Origin: Rothia santali
GTDB taxonomy: Bacteria > Actinomycetota > Actinomycetes > Actinomycetales > Micrococcaceae
Length of the DNA stretch: 64,000 nucleotides
NCBI RefSeq assembly: GCF_024199905.1
Contig: NZ_JANAFB010000010.1
Span: 26,649 to 90,648 of the forward strand
Reading direction: 5' to 3'
The notes under the pieces are model-generated. The model saw only the letters and a list, made by a program, of their open reading frames with translations. It was not told the DNA's origin and ran no database searches. The position numbers were made by a program, and so were the translations under genes. Shown one piece after another: positions 36,129 to 46,022 of the stretch (positions are counted from its first letter, which is position 1; every line of letters starts with the position of its first letter).

Positions 36129-37469
36129 ATGGATCGCCAGCAGGAGTACGTGCTCCGCACCATCGAGGAGCGGGACGTCAGGTTCGTCCGGATGTGGTTC
36201 ACCGACGTCGTCGGCACGCTGAAGTCGGTGGCGCTCGCCCCGGCCGAGGTCGAGAGCGCGTTCGAGGAGGGCCTCGGCTTCGACGGCTCCTCGATCGAGG
36301 GGCTCTCCCGGGTCCACGAGTCGGACATGCTGCTGCAGCCGGACCCCTCGACCTTCCAGATCCTGCCGTGGCGCGGCGAGGTGGAGCCCACCTCGCGCAT
36401 GTTCTGCGACATCCTGACCCCCGACGGCGAGCCCTCCTCCGCCGACTCCCGGGGCGTGCTCAAGCGCGTCCTGGCCAAGGCCGCGGACATGGGCTTCACC
36501 TGCTATACCGCCCCCGAGGTCGAGTTCTACCTGCTGAAGTCGCCCGAGCTCAACGCCGACGGCGAGCCCGAGCCCGTGGACCGCGACGGCTACTTCGACC
36601 ACGTCTACGGCGGCGTCGTCCAGGACTTCCGCCGGCGCGCGGTGACGATGCTCGAGGAGGTCGGCATCTCGGTGGAGTTCAGCCACCACGAGGACGGCCC
36701 CGGCCAGAACGAGATCGACCTGCGCCACGCCGACGCCCTCCAGACGGCCGACAACATCATGACCTTCCGCTCGGTCATCAAGGAGGTCGCCTACTCGCAG
36801 GGCATCTACGCGACCTTCATGCCCAAGCCCTTCACCCAGTACCCGGGCTCGGGCATGCACACCCACTTCTCCCTGTTCGAGGGCGACTCCAACGCGTTCT
36901 TCGAGGCCGGCGCCGAGTACCAGCTCTCGCGCACCGCGCGGCACTTCATCGCCGGCGTCCTGCGCCACGCCCCCGAGTTCACCTCGGTCACCAACCAGTT
37001 CGTGAACTCCTACAAGCGGCTCTGGGGCGGCGGCGAGGCTCCGAGCTACCTCTCCTGGGGCCACAACAACCGCTCCGCGCTGGTCCGCGTGCCGCTGTAC
37101 AAGCCCTCCAAGATGCAGTCGGCGCGGATCGAGTACCGCGGCATCGACTCGGCGGTGAACCCCTACCTCGGGTACGCCGTGATCCTCGCGGCGGGCCTGA
37201 AGGGCATCGAGAACGAGTACGAGCTGCCCCTGTCCGAGGCCGAGGACGTCGCCTCGATGTCCGCGGCCGAGCGCCGCAGCCTGGGCCACAGCCCCCTGCC
37301 GTCCTCGCTCCACGACGCGATCCGCCAGACCGAGGAGTCGGAGTTCATGGCCGAGGTGCTGGGCGAGCAGGTCTTCAACCAGTTCCTGCTGAACAAGCAG
37401 GACGACTGGACCGCCTACCGCCAGGTGGTCACGCCCTACGAGCTCAAGCACAACCTCGGCCTCCTTTAG
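36129..37469 (+). CDS. glnA2: Glutamine synthetase, GlnA2-like
   Basis: Glutamine synthetase condenses glutamate and ammonia with ATP. The 446-residue product has type I motifs: FDGSSIEGLSRVHESDM, PKPFTQYPGSGMHTHFSLF and the NNRSALVRVP substrate site. It lies beside glnE and matches mycobacterial GlnA2 in length and position; it lacks the DLYELP-type adenylylation site seen in GlnA1, so it is probably not controlled by GlnE. ATG with GAGGAGAG upstream; a TAGAGT -10-like element lies at 36080-36085. Confidence 0.92.
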   Translation: MDRQQEYVLRTIEERDVRFVRMWFTDVVGTLKSVALAPAEVESAFEEGLGFDGSSIEGLSRVHESDMLLQPDPSTFQILPWRGEVEPTSRMFCDILTPDGEPSSADSRGVLKRVLAKAADMGFTCYTAPEVEFYLLKSPELNADGEPEPVDRDGYFDHVYGGVVQDFRRRAVTMLEEVGISVEFSHHEDGPGQNEIDLRHADALQTADNIMTFRSVIKEVAYSQGIYATFMPKPFTQYPGSGMHTHFSLFEGDSNAFFEAGAEYQLSRTARHFIAGVLRHAPEFTSVTNQFVNSYKRLWGGGEAPSYLSWGHNNRSALVRVPLYKPSKMQSARIEYRGIDSAVNPYLGYAVILAAGLKGIENEYELPLSEAEDVASMSAAERRSLGHSPLPSSLHDAIRQTEESEFMAEVLGEQVFNQFLLNKQDDWTAYRQVVTPYELKHNLGLL

Positions 37470-37494
37470 GGCCGCGACCGAGGAAGGACGCGAG

Positions 37495-40400
37495 ATGGCC
37501 GAGACGCCGGCGATGGCCACGTCCCCCGACGCCGTGCCCGGCAAGCAGCGGCTCGCGGGCATCGGCTTCACCGACCTGGGCGGGGCGCAGCGCTGGCTGT
37601 CCTCCCGGGAGCTGGAGGGGCTCGACGGCGCGCGGCTGCTGGAGGGGCTGAAGTTCAGCCCCTCGCCCGACGTCGCGCTCAAGAACATCGTGCGGATCCT
37701 GGCGGACCGCCCGGAGTTCTCGCGCCGGGTCGAGCAGGGGCCCGGGGCCCTCTCGCTCTACCGGCTGCTCGGCGCCTCCGAGGCGCTGGGGGAGTTCCTG
37801 CTGCGCCGCCCGGAGCACCTCCCGGTCTTCGACGAGGATCCGGCCGAGCTGCGTCGCGCCGTCCGGGGCAGCGGCCCGGAGGCGTACCGCGAGGCGCTGC
37901 ACCGCGCGGTGGGCTCGGATCCGGGGGCCGCGCAGCCGGTCGCCGAGCTCACCGGCGACGACGCCGCCGTCGCGCTGCGCGTGGCCTACCGGGCGCAGCT
38001 GACCCGCATCGCGATCGCCGACGTGTGCACCGACGAGCCCGTGGACTTCATGCCGGCGGTCGGGGCCGCCCTGGCGGACCTGGCGGGCGCCGCCGTCGAC
38101 GCCGCGCTCGCGGTCGCCCGCGCCGAGCTCGCCGAGGAGGAGCCCGGGGCGGCCGACGTCGCCCTCGCCGTCATCGGCATGGGCAAGTGCGGGGCCCGGG
38201 AGCTGAACTACGTCTCGGACGTGGACGTCATCTACGTCGTGGGGCCGGCCGGCGCGGGGCCGGACGGGACCGCCCCCGACGCCTCCGGGTCGACGGCCGA
38301 CGCCGACACCACCGCCCCCGACGAGCAGACCCAGAACCGGATCGGCACCCGCCTGGTCAAGCGGATCAGCGCCCTGATCAACGGGCTCGCCCCCGAGCCG
38401 GGCCTGTGGGAGGTCGACGCCAACCTCCGCCCCGAGGGCAAGGACGGCCCCCTCGTGCGCACCGTCGAGTCGCACCGCGTCTACTACTCCCGGTGGGCGG
38501 CGAACTGGGAGTTCCAGGCGCTCATGAAGGCCCGCCCCATCGCCGGCGACCCCGCGCTGGGGCGCGAGTACCTCGAGGCCATCGTCCCGTTCGTCTGGGA
38601 GGCATCGGGCCGGGAGGGGTTCGTCGACTCGGTGCAGGCGATGCGCCACCGGGTGACCGACAACATCCCCGCCGAGGAGCGGGAGCGCCAGATCAAGCTC
38701 GGGCCCGGCGGGCTGCGCGACGTCGAGTTCACCGTCCAGCTGCTGCAGCTGGTCCACGGCCGCACCGACGAGCAGGTGCGCACCCGCTCGACCACCGACT
38801 CGCTCGAGGCGCTCTCGGAGCGCTCCTTCATCGGCCGGGGCGACGCTGCCCGCTTCAGCCGCGAGTACCGCTGGCTGCGGCTGCTCGAGCACCGCATCCA
38901 GCTGCTGCACCTGCGCCGCACCCACCTGATGCCCGCCAAGGAGGCCGAGCAGCTCGTCGTCGCGCGCGGCATGAAGGGCCCGGGGGAGCGCGAGAAGATC
39001 ACCCCGGCGGCGTTCCTCGACTCCTGGCGCGCGGTCAAGCGCTCGGTGCGCGGGCTGCACGAGCGGCTGTTCTTCCGGCCGCTGCTGGCCGCCGTCGCGC
39101 ACCTCTCGGCCGCCGAGGTGGCGCTGACCTCCGAGGCCGCCCGCGACCGCCTCGCGGCCCTGGGCTACCTGGACCCCAAGGGGGCCATGCGCCACATCGA
39201 GGCGCTCACCCGGGGCCTGTCCCGGCGCTCGGAGATCCAGCGCGCCATCCTGCCGGTCCTGCTGGGCTGGTTCGCCGACGGCGTCGACCCCGACGCCGGC
39301 CTGCTCGGCTTCCGCCGGGTCTCCGAGGCGCTGGGCCAGACGCACTGGTACCTGAAGATGCTGCGGGACTCCTCCGTGGCCGCCGAGCGGCTGTGCTCGA
39401 TCCTCTCGAGCTCCCGGTTCGTCACCGACCTGCTGGAGGACGAGCCGGAGTCCATCGCGTGGCTCGACCGCGACGACCAGCTGCGGCCCATCGGCTTCGA
39501 GGCGCTGTGGACCGAGATCCGGGCGAAGATCTCCCGGCACACCGAGGCGGACTCCGCCGTGCGCATGGTGCGGCTCATCCGGCGTCGGGAGATCCTGCGC
39601 ATCGCGATGGGGGAGACCTCCGGCCTGCTGACCTCCGAGGAGATCATGCGGGGCCTGTCCCACGTGGACCAGGTGACCGTGCTGGGCGCGCAGCGCGCCG
39701 CCGAGCGCGAGATGTACTCCCAGCAGGGCCAGCGCCCCCTGACCGACCTCGTCATCGTCGGGATGGGGCGGCAGGGCGGCAGCGAGATCGGCTACGGCTC
39801 CGACGCCGACGTCATGTTCGTCCACCGCCCCTGGAAGGGCGCCGACGAGCGGGAGGCCGCCGCCCAGGCCGGCGCGCTGATCTCCCGCATCATGCAGCTG
39901 CTGAAGATGCCGACGACGCCGGCCATCCGCGCCGAGAAGACCCTCCTGATCGACGCGGACCTCCGCCCGGAGGGCAAGGCGGGACCGCTGGTCCGCTCCC
40001 TCGACTCCTACGCCGAGTACTACGAGCGCTGGGCCGACACGTGGGAGTTCCAGGCGCTGTTGCGGGCCCGCCCGCTGAGCGGGTCGGCGGACCTGGCCGA
40101 GAGCTTCGTCCGGCTGATCGACCCATACCGGTACCCGGCCGAGTTCCCCGAGCACCGGGTGCGGGAGGTCCGCCGCGTGAAGGCGCGGGTGGAGGCCGAG
40201 CGCATGCCCCGCGGGGCCGACCCCCACCGGCAGCTCAAGCTGGGGCGGGGCGGGCTGAGCGACGTCGAGTGGCTCGTCCAGCTCTTCCAGCTGCGCTACG
40301 CCCACGAGCATCCCTCGCTGAAGACGACGAGCACCCTGGTCGCGCTGGCCGAGATGGTCTCGTGCGGCCTCGTCGCGGCCGAGGACGCCGAGACCCTGGA

Positions 40401-40623
40401 GACGGCCTGGCGCCTGGCCACCCGCATCCGCGGCGCCAATGTGCTGCGCAGCGGCCGGGCCTCGGACTCGCTGCCCTCGAGCCGGCGCGACCTGGACGCG
40501 ACCGCGCGCTGGGTCGGCTACGGACCCGACTGCGCCGGGCAGCTCGAGGAGGACTACCTGCGGATCACCCGGCGGGCGCGGGCCGTCTACGAGAAGCTGT
40601 TCTACGGGCACCTGGAGGACTGA
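37495..40623 (+). CDS. glnE: Bifunctional glutamine synthetase adenylyltransferase/deadenylase
   Basis: GlnE adenylylates and deadenylylates the GlnA1 tyrosine in response to nitrogen status. The 1042-residue product carries two nucleotidyltransferase domains: GMGKCGARELNYVSDVDVIY near residue 225 and GMGRQGGSEIGYGSDADVMF near residue 757, each followed by the family motifs (NLRPEGKDGPL, DLRPEGKAGPL, LKLGRGGLSDVEWL). Both active sites are intact. It starts 25 bp after glnA2. Its stop codon TGA is the first base of a duplicated piece of glnA1. Confidence 0.95.
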   Translation: MAETPAMATSPDAVPGKQRLAGIGFTDLGGAQRWLSSRELEGLDGARLLEGLKFSPSPDVALKNIVRILADRPEFSRRVEQGPGALSLYRLLGASEALGEFLLRRPEHLPVFDEDPAELRRAVRGSGPEAYREALHRAVGSDPGAAQPVAELTGDDAAVALRVAYRAQLTRIAIADVCTDEPVDFMPAVGAALADLAGAAVDAALAVARAELAEEEPGAADVALAVIGMGKCGARELNYVSDVDVIYVVGPAGAGPDGTAPDASGSTADADTTAPDEQTQNRIGTRLVKRISALINGLAPEPGLWEVDANLRPEGKDGPLVRTVESHRVYYSRWAANWEFQALMKARPIAGDPALGREYLEAIVPFVWEASGREGFVDSVQAMRHRVTDNIPAEERERQIKLGPGGLRDVEFTVQLLQLVHGRTDEQVRTRSTTDSLEALSERSFIGRGDAARFSREYRWLRLLEHRIQLLHLRRTHLMPAKEAEQLVVARGMKGPGEREKITPAAFLDSWRAVKRSVRGLHERLFFRPLLAAVAHLSAAEVALTSEAARDRLAALGYLDPKGAMRHIEALTRGLSRRSEIQRAILPVLLGWFADGVDPDAGLLGFRRVSEALGQTHWYLKMLRDSSVAAERLCSILSSSRFVTDLLEDEPESIAWLDRDDQLRPIGFEALWTEIRAKISRHTEADSAVRMVRLIRRREILRIAMGETSGLLTSEEIMRGLSHVDQVTVLGAQRAAEREMYSQQGQRPLTDLVIVGMGRQGGSEIGYGSDADVMFVHRPWKGADEREAAAQAGALISRIMQLLKMPTTPAIRAEKTLLIDADLRPEGKAGPLVRSLDSYAEYYERWADTWEFQALLRARPLSGSADLAESFVRLIDPYRYPAEFPEHRVREVRRVKARVEAERMPRGADPHRQLKLGRGGLSDVEWLVQLFQLRYAHEHPSLKTTSTLVALAEMVSCGLVAAEDAETLETAWRLATRIRGANVLRSGRASDSLPSSRRDLDATARWVGYGPDCAGQLEEDYLRITRRARAVYEKLFYGHLED

Positions 40624-40714
40624 GGTCCTTGTCGATGGGCTCCGGCGGTTCGATGCGGTGGTTGCGGATGCCATCCAGGCCCGCCATCAGCTGCGCCGTG
40701 GAGGTCAGGTAGGG
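40622..40714 (-). repeat. Duplicated 93-bp fragment of glnA1
   Basis: This segment matches glnA1 41037-41126 in the same orientation at about 85 of 90 positions, with one 3-bp insertion. It begins inside the glnE stop codon and ends where the glnA1 match stops at AGGTAGGG. It encodes no protein of its own. It is either a remnant of a larger tandem duplication or a copied fragment; it lies beyond the glnA1 terminator. Confidence 0.9.
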
Positions 40715-40762
40715 AAGGCGGACCCGGGGCGGCCCCGGCGTCGAGCCGCCGGTCCGGACATG

Positions 40763-40804
40763 CGAAGGGGCCGCGGACGGTGATCACCGTCCGCGGCCCC
40801 TTCG
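40763..40804. terminator. Perfect 42-bp palindrome terminating glnE and glnA1
   Basis: The arms 40763-40783 and 40784-40804 are exact reverse complements, centred on TGATCA, with GC-rich stem CCGCGGACGG. The element lies between the converging glnE and glnA1 genes and can terminate both transcripts. Confidence 0.8.
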
Positions 40805-40814
40805 GCTTTGCTCG

Positions 40815-42239
40815 TTACACGCCGTAGTAGAGCTGGAACTCCAGCGGGTGCGGGACCAGCGAGAGCGGGAGCAGCTCGTTCTCGCGCTTGTAGGAGATCC
40901 AGGTCTCGATCAGGTCCTCGGTGAAGACGTCGCCCTGGAGCAGGAACTCGTGGTCGGCCTCGAGGGCGTCGAGCGCCTCGCCGAGCGAGCCCGGGGCGGT
41001 CTTGATGCCCTTGGCCTCCTCGGCCGGCAGCTCGTAGAGGTCCTTGTCGATGGGCTCCGGCGGCTCGATGCGGTTGCGGATGCCGTCCAGGCCCGCCATC
41101 AGCTGCGCCGCGAAGGCCAGGTAGGGGTTGCAGGAGGGGTCCGGCGCGCGGAACTCCAGGCGCTTGGCCTTGGGGTTGGAGCCGGTGATCGGGATGCGGA
41201 TGCCGGCCGAGCGGTTGCCCTGCGAGTACACCATGTTGACCGGGGCCTCGAAGCCCTTGACCAGGCGCTTGTAGGAGTTCACGGTCGGGTTGGTGAAGGC
41301 CAGGACCGAGGAGGAGTGCTCCAGCAGGCCGCCGATGTACCAGCGGGCGAGGTCCGAGAGGTTGGCGTAGCCGCGCTCGTCGTAGAACAGGGGCTCGCCG
41401 CCCTTCCACAGCGACTGGTGGCAGTGCATGCCGGAGCCGTTGTCGCCGAAGACCGGCTTGGGCATGAAGGTCGCGGTCTTGCCGAAGGCGTCGGCGGTGT
41501 TCTTCACGACGTACTTGAACTTCAGCAGGTCGTCGGCGCCGAGGGTCAGCGTCGAGAAGGTGTAGTTGATCTCGGCCTGGCCGGACGCGCCCACCTCGTG
41601 GTGCGAGCGCTCGACCGCGAGGCCGACCTCGTCCAGCGCCACGCAGATCGCGTCGCGCAGGTCCGCCTGCTTGTCGACGGGGGAGACCGGGAAGTAGCCG
41701 CCCTTGGTCGCGGTCTTGTTGGCGAGGTTGCCGCCCTCCTCCTTGCGCCCGGAGTTCCAGGGCGCCTCGTCGGAGTCGACCGAGTAGAACGTGGACTCGG
41801 GGGAGACCTGGTAGCGGACGTCCTCGAAGATGAAGAACTCGGCCTCGGAGGCGAAGTTGGCGGTGTCCGCGATGCCGGTGGACTGCATGTAGGCCTCGGC
41901 GCGCTCGGCCACGCCGCGCGGGTCGCGGTGGTAGGGGTCGCCGGTGCGGGGGTTCACGATGGAGCAGGTGACCACGAGGGTCTTCTCCACGCGGAACGGG
42001 TCCACGAAGGCCGACTTGGGGTCGGGGATGAGCTGCATGTCCGACTCGGCGATGCCCTGGAAGCCGCGGATCGAGGACCCGTCGAAGAGCTGGCCGTTGA
42101 CGAAGAAGTCGTCGTCCACGGTCTTGGCCGGCAGGTTGAAGTGCTGCTGGACACCCGGCAGGTCGGTGAAGCGGAGGTCGACGAAGACGACGTCCTCCTC
42201 CTGGATGTACGTCAGAACTTCCTGGGCGGTTTGGAACAT
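40815..42239 (-). CDS. glnA1: Glutamine synthetase GlnA1 (adenylylation-regulated)
   Basis: This is the main type I glutamine synthetase. The 474-residue product has [47 protein letters not shown] and the adenylylation site [11 protein letters not shown], whose tyrosine is the GlnE target. ATG 42239 has AAGGAGAG upstream. A -10-like TAGTGT lies at 42333-42328 on the minus strand and a four-part GlnR-type site lies just upstream at 42344-42381, implying nitrogen control of transcription in addition to adenylylation. Confidence 0.96.
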   Translation of the reverse strand: MFQTAQEVLTYIQEEDVVFVDLRFTDLPGVQQHFNLPAKTVDDDFFVNGQLFDGSSIRGFQGIAESDMQLIPDPKSAFVDPFRVEKTLVVTCSIVNPRTGDPYHRDPRGVAERAEAYMQSTGIADTANFASEAEFFIFEDVRYQVSPESTFYSVDSDEAPWNSGRKEEGGNLANKTATKGGYFPVSPVDKQADLRDAICVALDEVGLAVERSHHEVGASGQAEINYTFSTLTLGADDLLKFKYVVKNTADAFGKTATFMPKPVFGDNGSGMHCHQSLWKGGEPLFYDERGYANLSDLARWYIGGLLEHSSSVLAFTNPTVNSYKRLVKGFEAPVNMVYSQGNRSAGIRIPITGSNPKAKRLEFRAPDPSCNPYLAFAAQLMAGLDGIRNRIEPPEPIDKDLYELPAEEAKGIKTAPGSLGEALDALEADHEFLLQGDVFTEDLIETWISYKRENELLPLSLVPHPLEFQLYYGV

Positions 42240-42343
42240 GGTCCGTGCTCTCCTTAGTTTGCTGGACACGACCTCGCCGGCGCCCGCGTACCTCTGGACG
42301 GTCGCCCGCGTGTGCTTCACAACGGTCACACTAGCCGCGTCCG

Positions 42344-42381
42344 GTTGCCCCCCTGTATCCCGAATGTTTCCGGGGCATTAA
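42344..42381 (-). promoter_or_regulatory. GlnR-type operator upstream of glnA1
   Basis: On the minus strand TTAAT, GAAAC, GATAC and GCAAC follow one another with exactly 6 bp between each, the a1-b1-a2-b2 layout of actinobacterial GlnR boxes (consensus GTnAC-n6-GAAAC, repeated). GAAAC is perfect; the others deviate at one or two positions. It lies just upstream of the glnA1 -10 candidate, an activator position. Confidence 0.65.
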
Positions 42382-42427
42382 CGGCCCCGGCGGGAGCGAG
42401 GCGCCGCCGGCGCGCGGCAGTCGATCC

Positions 42428-42445
42428 CCTCACTCTATCGTGAGG
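42428..42445. promoter_or_regulatory. Small dyad upstream of rdd gene
   Basis: CCTCAC and GTGAGG flank a 6-bp spacer, 29 bp upstream of the RDD gene start and near its -35 region. A possible operator; binder unknown. Confidence 0.3.
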
Positions 42446-42473
42446 CGGTCCTCGAGTTGGATATTGTGGGAGC

Positions 42474-42932
42474 ATGCCCGCATCCCAAGATCCTCCGCAG
42501 GCCGCAGAGGGCCCCTCGCGGAACGAGCGCCCGTACCCCGACTATCCCGGCCAGCTGCTGGGGCGGCCCGAGCGGGGCCCGGGGTCCATCGCCCGGTTCC
42601 CGCGCCGCATCCTCGCCTTCGCCATCGACTGGTACCTCTGCTACGCGCTATGCCTGTGGGTCCTCGGCGCGCTCGACGGCTGGCTCGCCCTCGCGGCGCC
42701 CCTGGCCTTCTGGGCCTACCAGACGCTGCTCGTCGGCTTCGGGGGCCACGCCCTGGGGCACTTCGTCTGCGGGATGCAGGTGCAGACCATGGCCGGCGGT
42801 CCCGCCGGATTCCGCCGGGCGGCCGTGCGCAGCCTGCTCATCCTCCCCGTCTTCCCGGTCGCCGTCGTGGACGAGAACTCGCGCGGTCTGCACGACCGCA
42901 GCGTCGGCACCGTCCTCGTGCTGTTCCGCTGA
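42474..42932 (+). CDS. RDD family membrane protein
   Basis: The 152-residue product has the RDD signature at PRRILAFAIDWYLCYAL, a membrane segment following it, a second around PLAFWAYQTLLVGFGGHALG, and the third after HFVCGMQVQTMAGG (LLILPVFPVAVVDENSRGLH). RDD proteins are small membrane proteins, some linked to ion transport; the specific role is unknown. TATTGT (42462-42467) ends 6 bp before the ATG, suggesting a leaderless mRNA. Confidence 0.85.
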   Translation: MPASQDPPQAAEGPSRNERPYPDYPGQLLGRPERGPGSIARFPRRILAFAIDWYLCYALCLWVLGALDGWLALAAPLAFWAYQTLLVGFGGHALGHFVCGMQVQTMAGGPAGFRRAAVRSLLILPVFPVAVVDENSRGLHDRSVGTVLVLFR

Positions 42933-43068
42933 GGCCGGGCGTCGGCGGCGCGCCCGACCTCACGCCGTCACCGGCACCCCCGCTGTGACCGGCACCCCCG
43001 CCGTGACGGACCGAGGCGGCGCGGGGGACCGCAGCGATACGTCGGACCGAAGCGGCGCCGAGGAGACG

Positions 43069-43123
43069 ACAGAGCCCCGCCCCGGGGGCGACCCAAGCGG
43101 TCGCTCCCGGGGCGGGGCTCTGT
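43069..43123. terminator. 25-bp stem terminator between rdd and the DUF4191 gene
   Basis: Arms 43069-43093 and 43099-43123 pair over 25 bp with a single G-U pair and the loop CAAGC. It sits between converging genes and can terminate both. Confidence 0.75.
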
Positions 43124-43139
43124 GACGGGGCGGGTCGGC

Positions 43140-43940
43140 TCAGCGTCCCCGCATGCCGCGGCGGTCCGGCCGGGCCTTCAGGGGATCGACGCCCTTGGGC
43201 ACCGGGAGGCTCTTGCCGAGGGAGGCCAGGCGGTTGTTGACGGCGTGGACCTCCTGCATCGTCAGCGTCTTGTCCAGCTTCTTCATGCTCTTGGTGATCT
43301 TCTTCAGCGGGACCTGACCCTCCTCGTTGCCCGCCTTGATGACGTGCACCGGGACGTTGGGCGCCACGCGGTTGAGCTTCTTGCGCTCCTGGTTCACCAG
43401 CGAGTTCACGCGCTGGGCCGGGCCCTCGGTGATGAGCACGACGCCGGGCTTGCCCAGCGCGCGGAACACGAGGTCCTGGGTCCGGGGGTTCATGTTCACG
43501 GGCTGCTCCTCCACGATCCACCCGCGGCGCAGGGTGGACAGGGCCGCGCCGGCCGCGCCGGTCTGCCCCTCGATCTGCCCGAAGGCGGCCCTCTCGGCCC
43601 GCCTGGACAGCACGATCATCGCCACGAGGACGCCCACGGGGATGCCGATGATGGTGAAGGTGATCCAGTTGCCGACCAGGAGGCCGATCAGCAGGAAGAC
43701 GAGCACGACCGCCAGCGCGACGAGGAGGAGGATCCACGGGATGTTGGGATCCGACTTCCTGGTCATCTGGTAGACCTGTTTCATCTGGCCGAAGGGGCCG
43801 GGACCCTTGGCCGCCTTCTTCTTCCGCTTCTCCTCGCGCTTCTCCTCGCGCGTGAGCTTGCCCTTCCGGGCCGAACTAGACGCCACGTCGATTCCTCTGG
43901 GTGGTTGGGACTGGTCGGCACCGATCGGTGCCTGGGACAT
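43140..43940 (-). CDS. DUF4191 family membrane protein
   Basis: The 266-residue product has a basic Lys/Glu-rich N-terminus, two adjacent membrane segments near residues 69-110 (WILLLVALAVVLVFLLIGLL, ITFTIIGIPVGVLVAMIVL) and a soluble cytoplasmic C-terminal domain. This matches the actinobacterial DUF4191 family, commonly found next to lipA. Function is unknown; the fixed neighbourhood suggests a link with lipoate or envelope metabolism. The start could be slightly downstream, since a TAGAAT -10-like box lies 9 bp before this ATG. Confidence 0.82.
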   Translation of the reverse strand: MSQAPIGADQSQPPRGIDVASSSARKGKLTREEKREEKRKKKAAKGPGPFGQMKQVYQMTRKSDPNIPWILLLVALAVVLVFLLIGLLVGNWITFTIIGIPVGVLVAMIVLSRRAERAAFGQIEGQTGAAGAALSTLRRGWIVEEQPVNMNPRTQDLVFRALGKPGVVLITEGPAQRVNSLVNQERKKLNRVAPNVPVHVIKAGNEEGQVPLKKITKSMKKLDKTLTMQEVHAVNNRLASLGKSLPVPKGVDPLKARPDRRGMRGR

Positions 43941-44003
43941 TCTGGCACCATTCTACGGGAGACCGGGGTGCGGCCCGGCATCGTGCCCGGTCGCACGTGC
44001 GAA

Positions 44004-44043
44004 GGGCCGCGGCTCCCGGGAGGGGTCCCGGGAGCCGCGGCCC
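44004..44043 (-). terminator. Hairpin between lipA and the DUF4191 gene
   Basis: A perfect 18-bp stem (arms 44004-44021 and 44026-44043) with a GGGG loop lies 23 bp past the lipA stop. It may terminate or attenuate transcription into the DUF4191 gene. Confidence 0.6.
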
Positions 44044-44066
44044 GTGCGGCGTCGGCGGCGCCTCGG

Positions 44067-45074
44067 CTAGGAGGTGGCGGCCAGCAGCGAGCTCGCCTCC
44101 TGGCGCGCCGAGCCGGAGTCCTCGATGTGGGAGAGGTGCTCCGGGATCGGGCGCCCCATCTTCTCCATCGCGCGGGCCCAGAGGCGCCCGGCGCGGTAGG
44201 AGGAGCGGACCATCGGCCCCGCCATGACGCCCAGGAAGCCGATCTCCTCGGCCGCCTGGGACAGCGCGACGAACTCCTCGGGCTTGACCCACCGGTCGAT
44301 CGGGTGGAACAGCGGCGAGGGGCGCAGGTACTGCGTCAGGGTGATGATGTCGGTCCCGGCGTCGTGGAGGTCGCAGAGGGCCTCGTAGACCTCCTCGTTG
44401 GTCTCGCCCATGCCGAGGATCAGGTTCGACTTGGTGATCATGCCGCGGTCCTTGCCGTGGGCGATCGTGTCCAGCGAGCGCTCGTAGGTGAAGGCCGGGC
44501 GGATCTTCTTGAAGATGCGGGGCACGGTCTCCACGTTGTGCGCGTAGACCTCGGGTCCGGCGTCGACGATCATGTCCAGCCGGTCCGGCTTGCCCTGGAA
44601 GTCGGGGATGAGGATCTCGACGCCGGTGTTCGGGTTCTGCTCGTGGATGGCCCGGATGGTCTGCGCGTAGTGGTCCGCGGAACCGTCCGCGAGGTCGTCG
44701 CGGGCGACGCCGGTGACGGTCGCGTAGCGCAGGTTCATCTGCTGGATCGAGCGGGCGACCTTGATGGGCTCCAGGGGGTCCAGCGCGACCGGCCGGCCCG
44801 TGGCGATGTCGCAGAAGTCGCAGCGGCGCGTGCAGGTGTCGCCGGCGATGAGGAAGGTCGCCTCGCGGTCCTCCCAGCACTCGTAGATGTTGGGGCAGCC
44901 AGCCTCCTCGCACACGGTGTGCAGGCCCTGGCTGCGGGCCATGGTCTTGAGCTCCTGGTACTCCGGGCCCATCCTGGCGGTGTTCTTCATCCAGGACGGC
45001 TTCTTCTCGATCGGCACCTCGGCGTTGCGCGCCTCGACGCGGAGAAGCCTGCGGCCCTCGGGGGCGATGGTCAT
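44067..45074 (-). CDS. lipA: Lipoyl synthase
   Basis: LipA is a radical-SAM enzyme that inserts two sulfurs into octanoyl groups to make lipoate on 2-oxoacid dehydrogenases. The 335-residue product has the auxiliary cluster motif [13 protein letters not shown] and the radical-SAM motif CTRRCDFC near residues 68-92, plus [10 protein letters not shown] use ATG 45074 (MTIAPEGRR) because AAGGAG lies just upstream; an upstream ATG would add 13 residues. It follows lipB in the same direction. Confidence 0.95.
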   Translation of the reverse strand: MTIAPEGRRLLRVEARNAEVPIEKKPSWMKNTARMGPEYQELKTMARSQGLHTVCEEAGCPNIYECWEDREATFLIAGDTCTRRCDFCDIATGRPVALDPLEPIKVARSIQQMNLRYATVTGVARDDLADGSADHYAQTIRAIHEQNPNTGVEILIPDFQGKPDRLDMIVDAGPEVYAHNVETVPRIFKKIRPAFTYERSLDTIAHGKDRGMITKSNLILGMGETNEEVYEALCDLHDAGTDIITLTQYLRPSPLFHPIDRWVKPEEFVALSQAAEEIGFLGVMAGPMVRSSYRAGRLWARAMEKMGRPIPEHLSHIEDSGSARQEASSLLAATS

Positions 45075-45149
45075 GGTCACTCCTTGGGTGTCTCCGTGCG
45101 GGGGTGTGCGCACGCGTGAGTCGGTTCGCTTCGTGGCGGCCGTGCCCGG

Positions 45150-45830
45150 TCAGGCGGTGGCCGTCTCCTGTTCGACGGTGAACTGGGCGGCGAGCCGGTC
45201 CGCCTGGGCGGCCAGTTCCCTCTCAACACGCTCAACGACGTCGGAGGGCGTGATATTCCGCCCCGCCTGGGCGCTCATGGTGGTCACGGAGGCGTCGGTG
45301 ATGCCGCACGGGATGAAGCTCGAGAAGGCCGCGAGGTCGTTCGAGCAGTTCAGGGCGAAGCCGTGCATGGTGGTCCGGCGGGAGACGCGAATGCCGATCG
45401 CGGCGATCTTCCGGTCCGGCTCGATGCCCTCGCCGAGGATCCAGACGCCGGAGCGTCCCTCGACCCGGTGCCCCTCGATGCCGAAGTCCGCGATGACGTC
45501 GATGAGGATCTCCTCGAGCAGCCGCACGTAGGCGACGACGTCGATGGGCTCGGGCAGCCTGACGATCGGATACCCGACCAGCATCCCGGGGCCGTGCCAG
45601 GTGAGTTTGCCGCCCCGGTCGATCGGCACGACGTCGGTGCCGTCCTGCGGGTACTCGTGGGGCTCGGTGCGCTTGCCGGCGGTGAAGACCGGCTCGTGCT
45701 CGAGCAGCAGCACCGTGTTCTGCTGCTCCTTGCGGCTCACCCGCCCGTGGATCTCCTCCTGCAGGGCGAGGGCCTCCCGATAGTCAACGTAGTCCGGGGC
45801 GAACCCGACGCGTTCGATGTCCAAAGCCAT
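45150..45830 (-). CDS. lipB: Octanoyl-ACP:protein octanoyltransferase
   Basis: LipB transfers octanoyl from acyl carrier protein to lipoyl domains, the step before LipA. The 226-residue product has [32 protein letters not shown] with the catalytic lysine and [13 protein letters not shown] with the catalytic cysteine. TAGGCT on the minus strand ends 7 bp before the ATG, suggesting a leaderless transcript. It sits between lipA and sucB, the gene for its substrate protein. Confidence 0.95.
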   Translation of the reverse strand: MALDIERVGFAPDYVDYREALALQEEIHGRVSRKEQQNTVLLLEHEPVFTAGKRTEPHEYPQDGTDVVPIDRGGKLTWHGPGMLVGYPIVRLPEPIDVVAYVRLLEEILIDVIADFGIEGHRVEGRSGVWILGEGIEPDRKIAAIGIRVSRRTTMHGFALNCSNDLAAFSSFIPCGITDASVTTMSAQAGRNITPSDVVERVERELAAQADRLAAQFTVEQETATA

Positions 45831-46022
45831 GGTGTCCAGCCTACTCCTGTGCCCGCGCCGCGCATCCCGGCGTCTCACGGTGCGTCGCCCGCGGAGCCGG
45901 GGTCCGCCCGGGCGCGCCGGCGTCGCACGATCGCGCCGGCGTCGGGCGGCCGACGCGGCGAGGGCCGCCACGACGCAGGTCGTGCGGGCCCTCGGCTCGC
46001 GGCGAGGGCGCGGAAGGCGACC

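Noticed and set aside
40622..40714. Functional third glutamine synthetase or a small gene.
   Set aside because: Only 93 bp of internal glnA1 sequence is present, with no start or active site.
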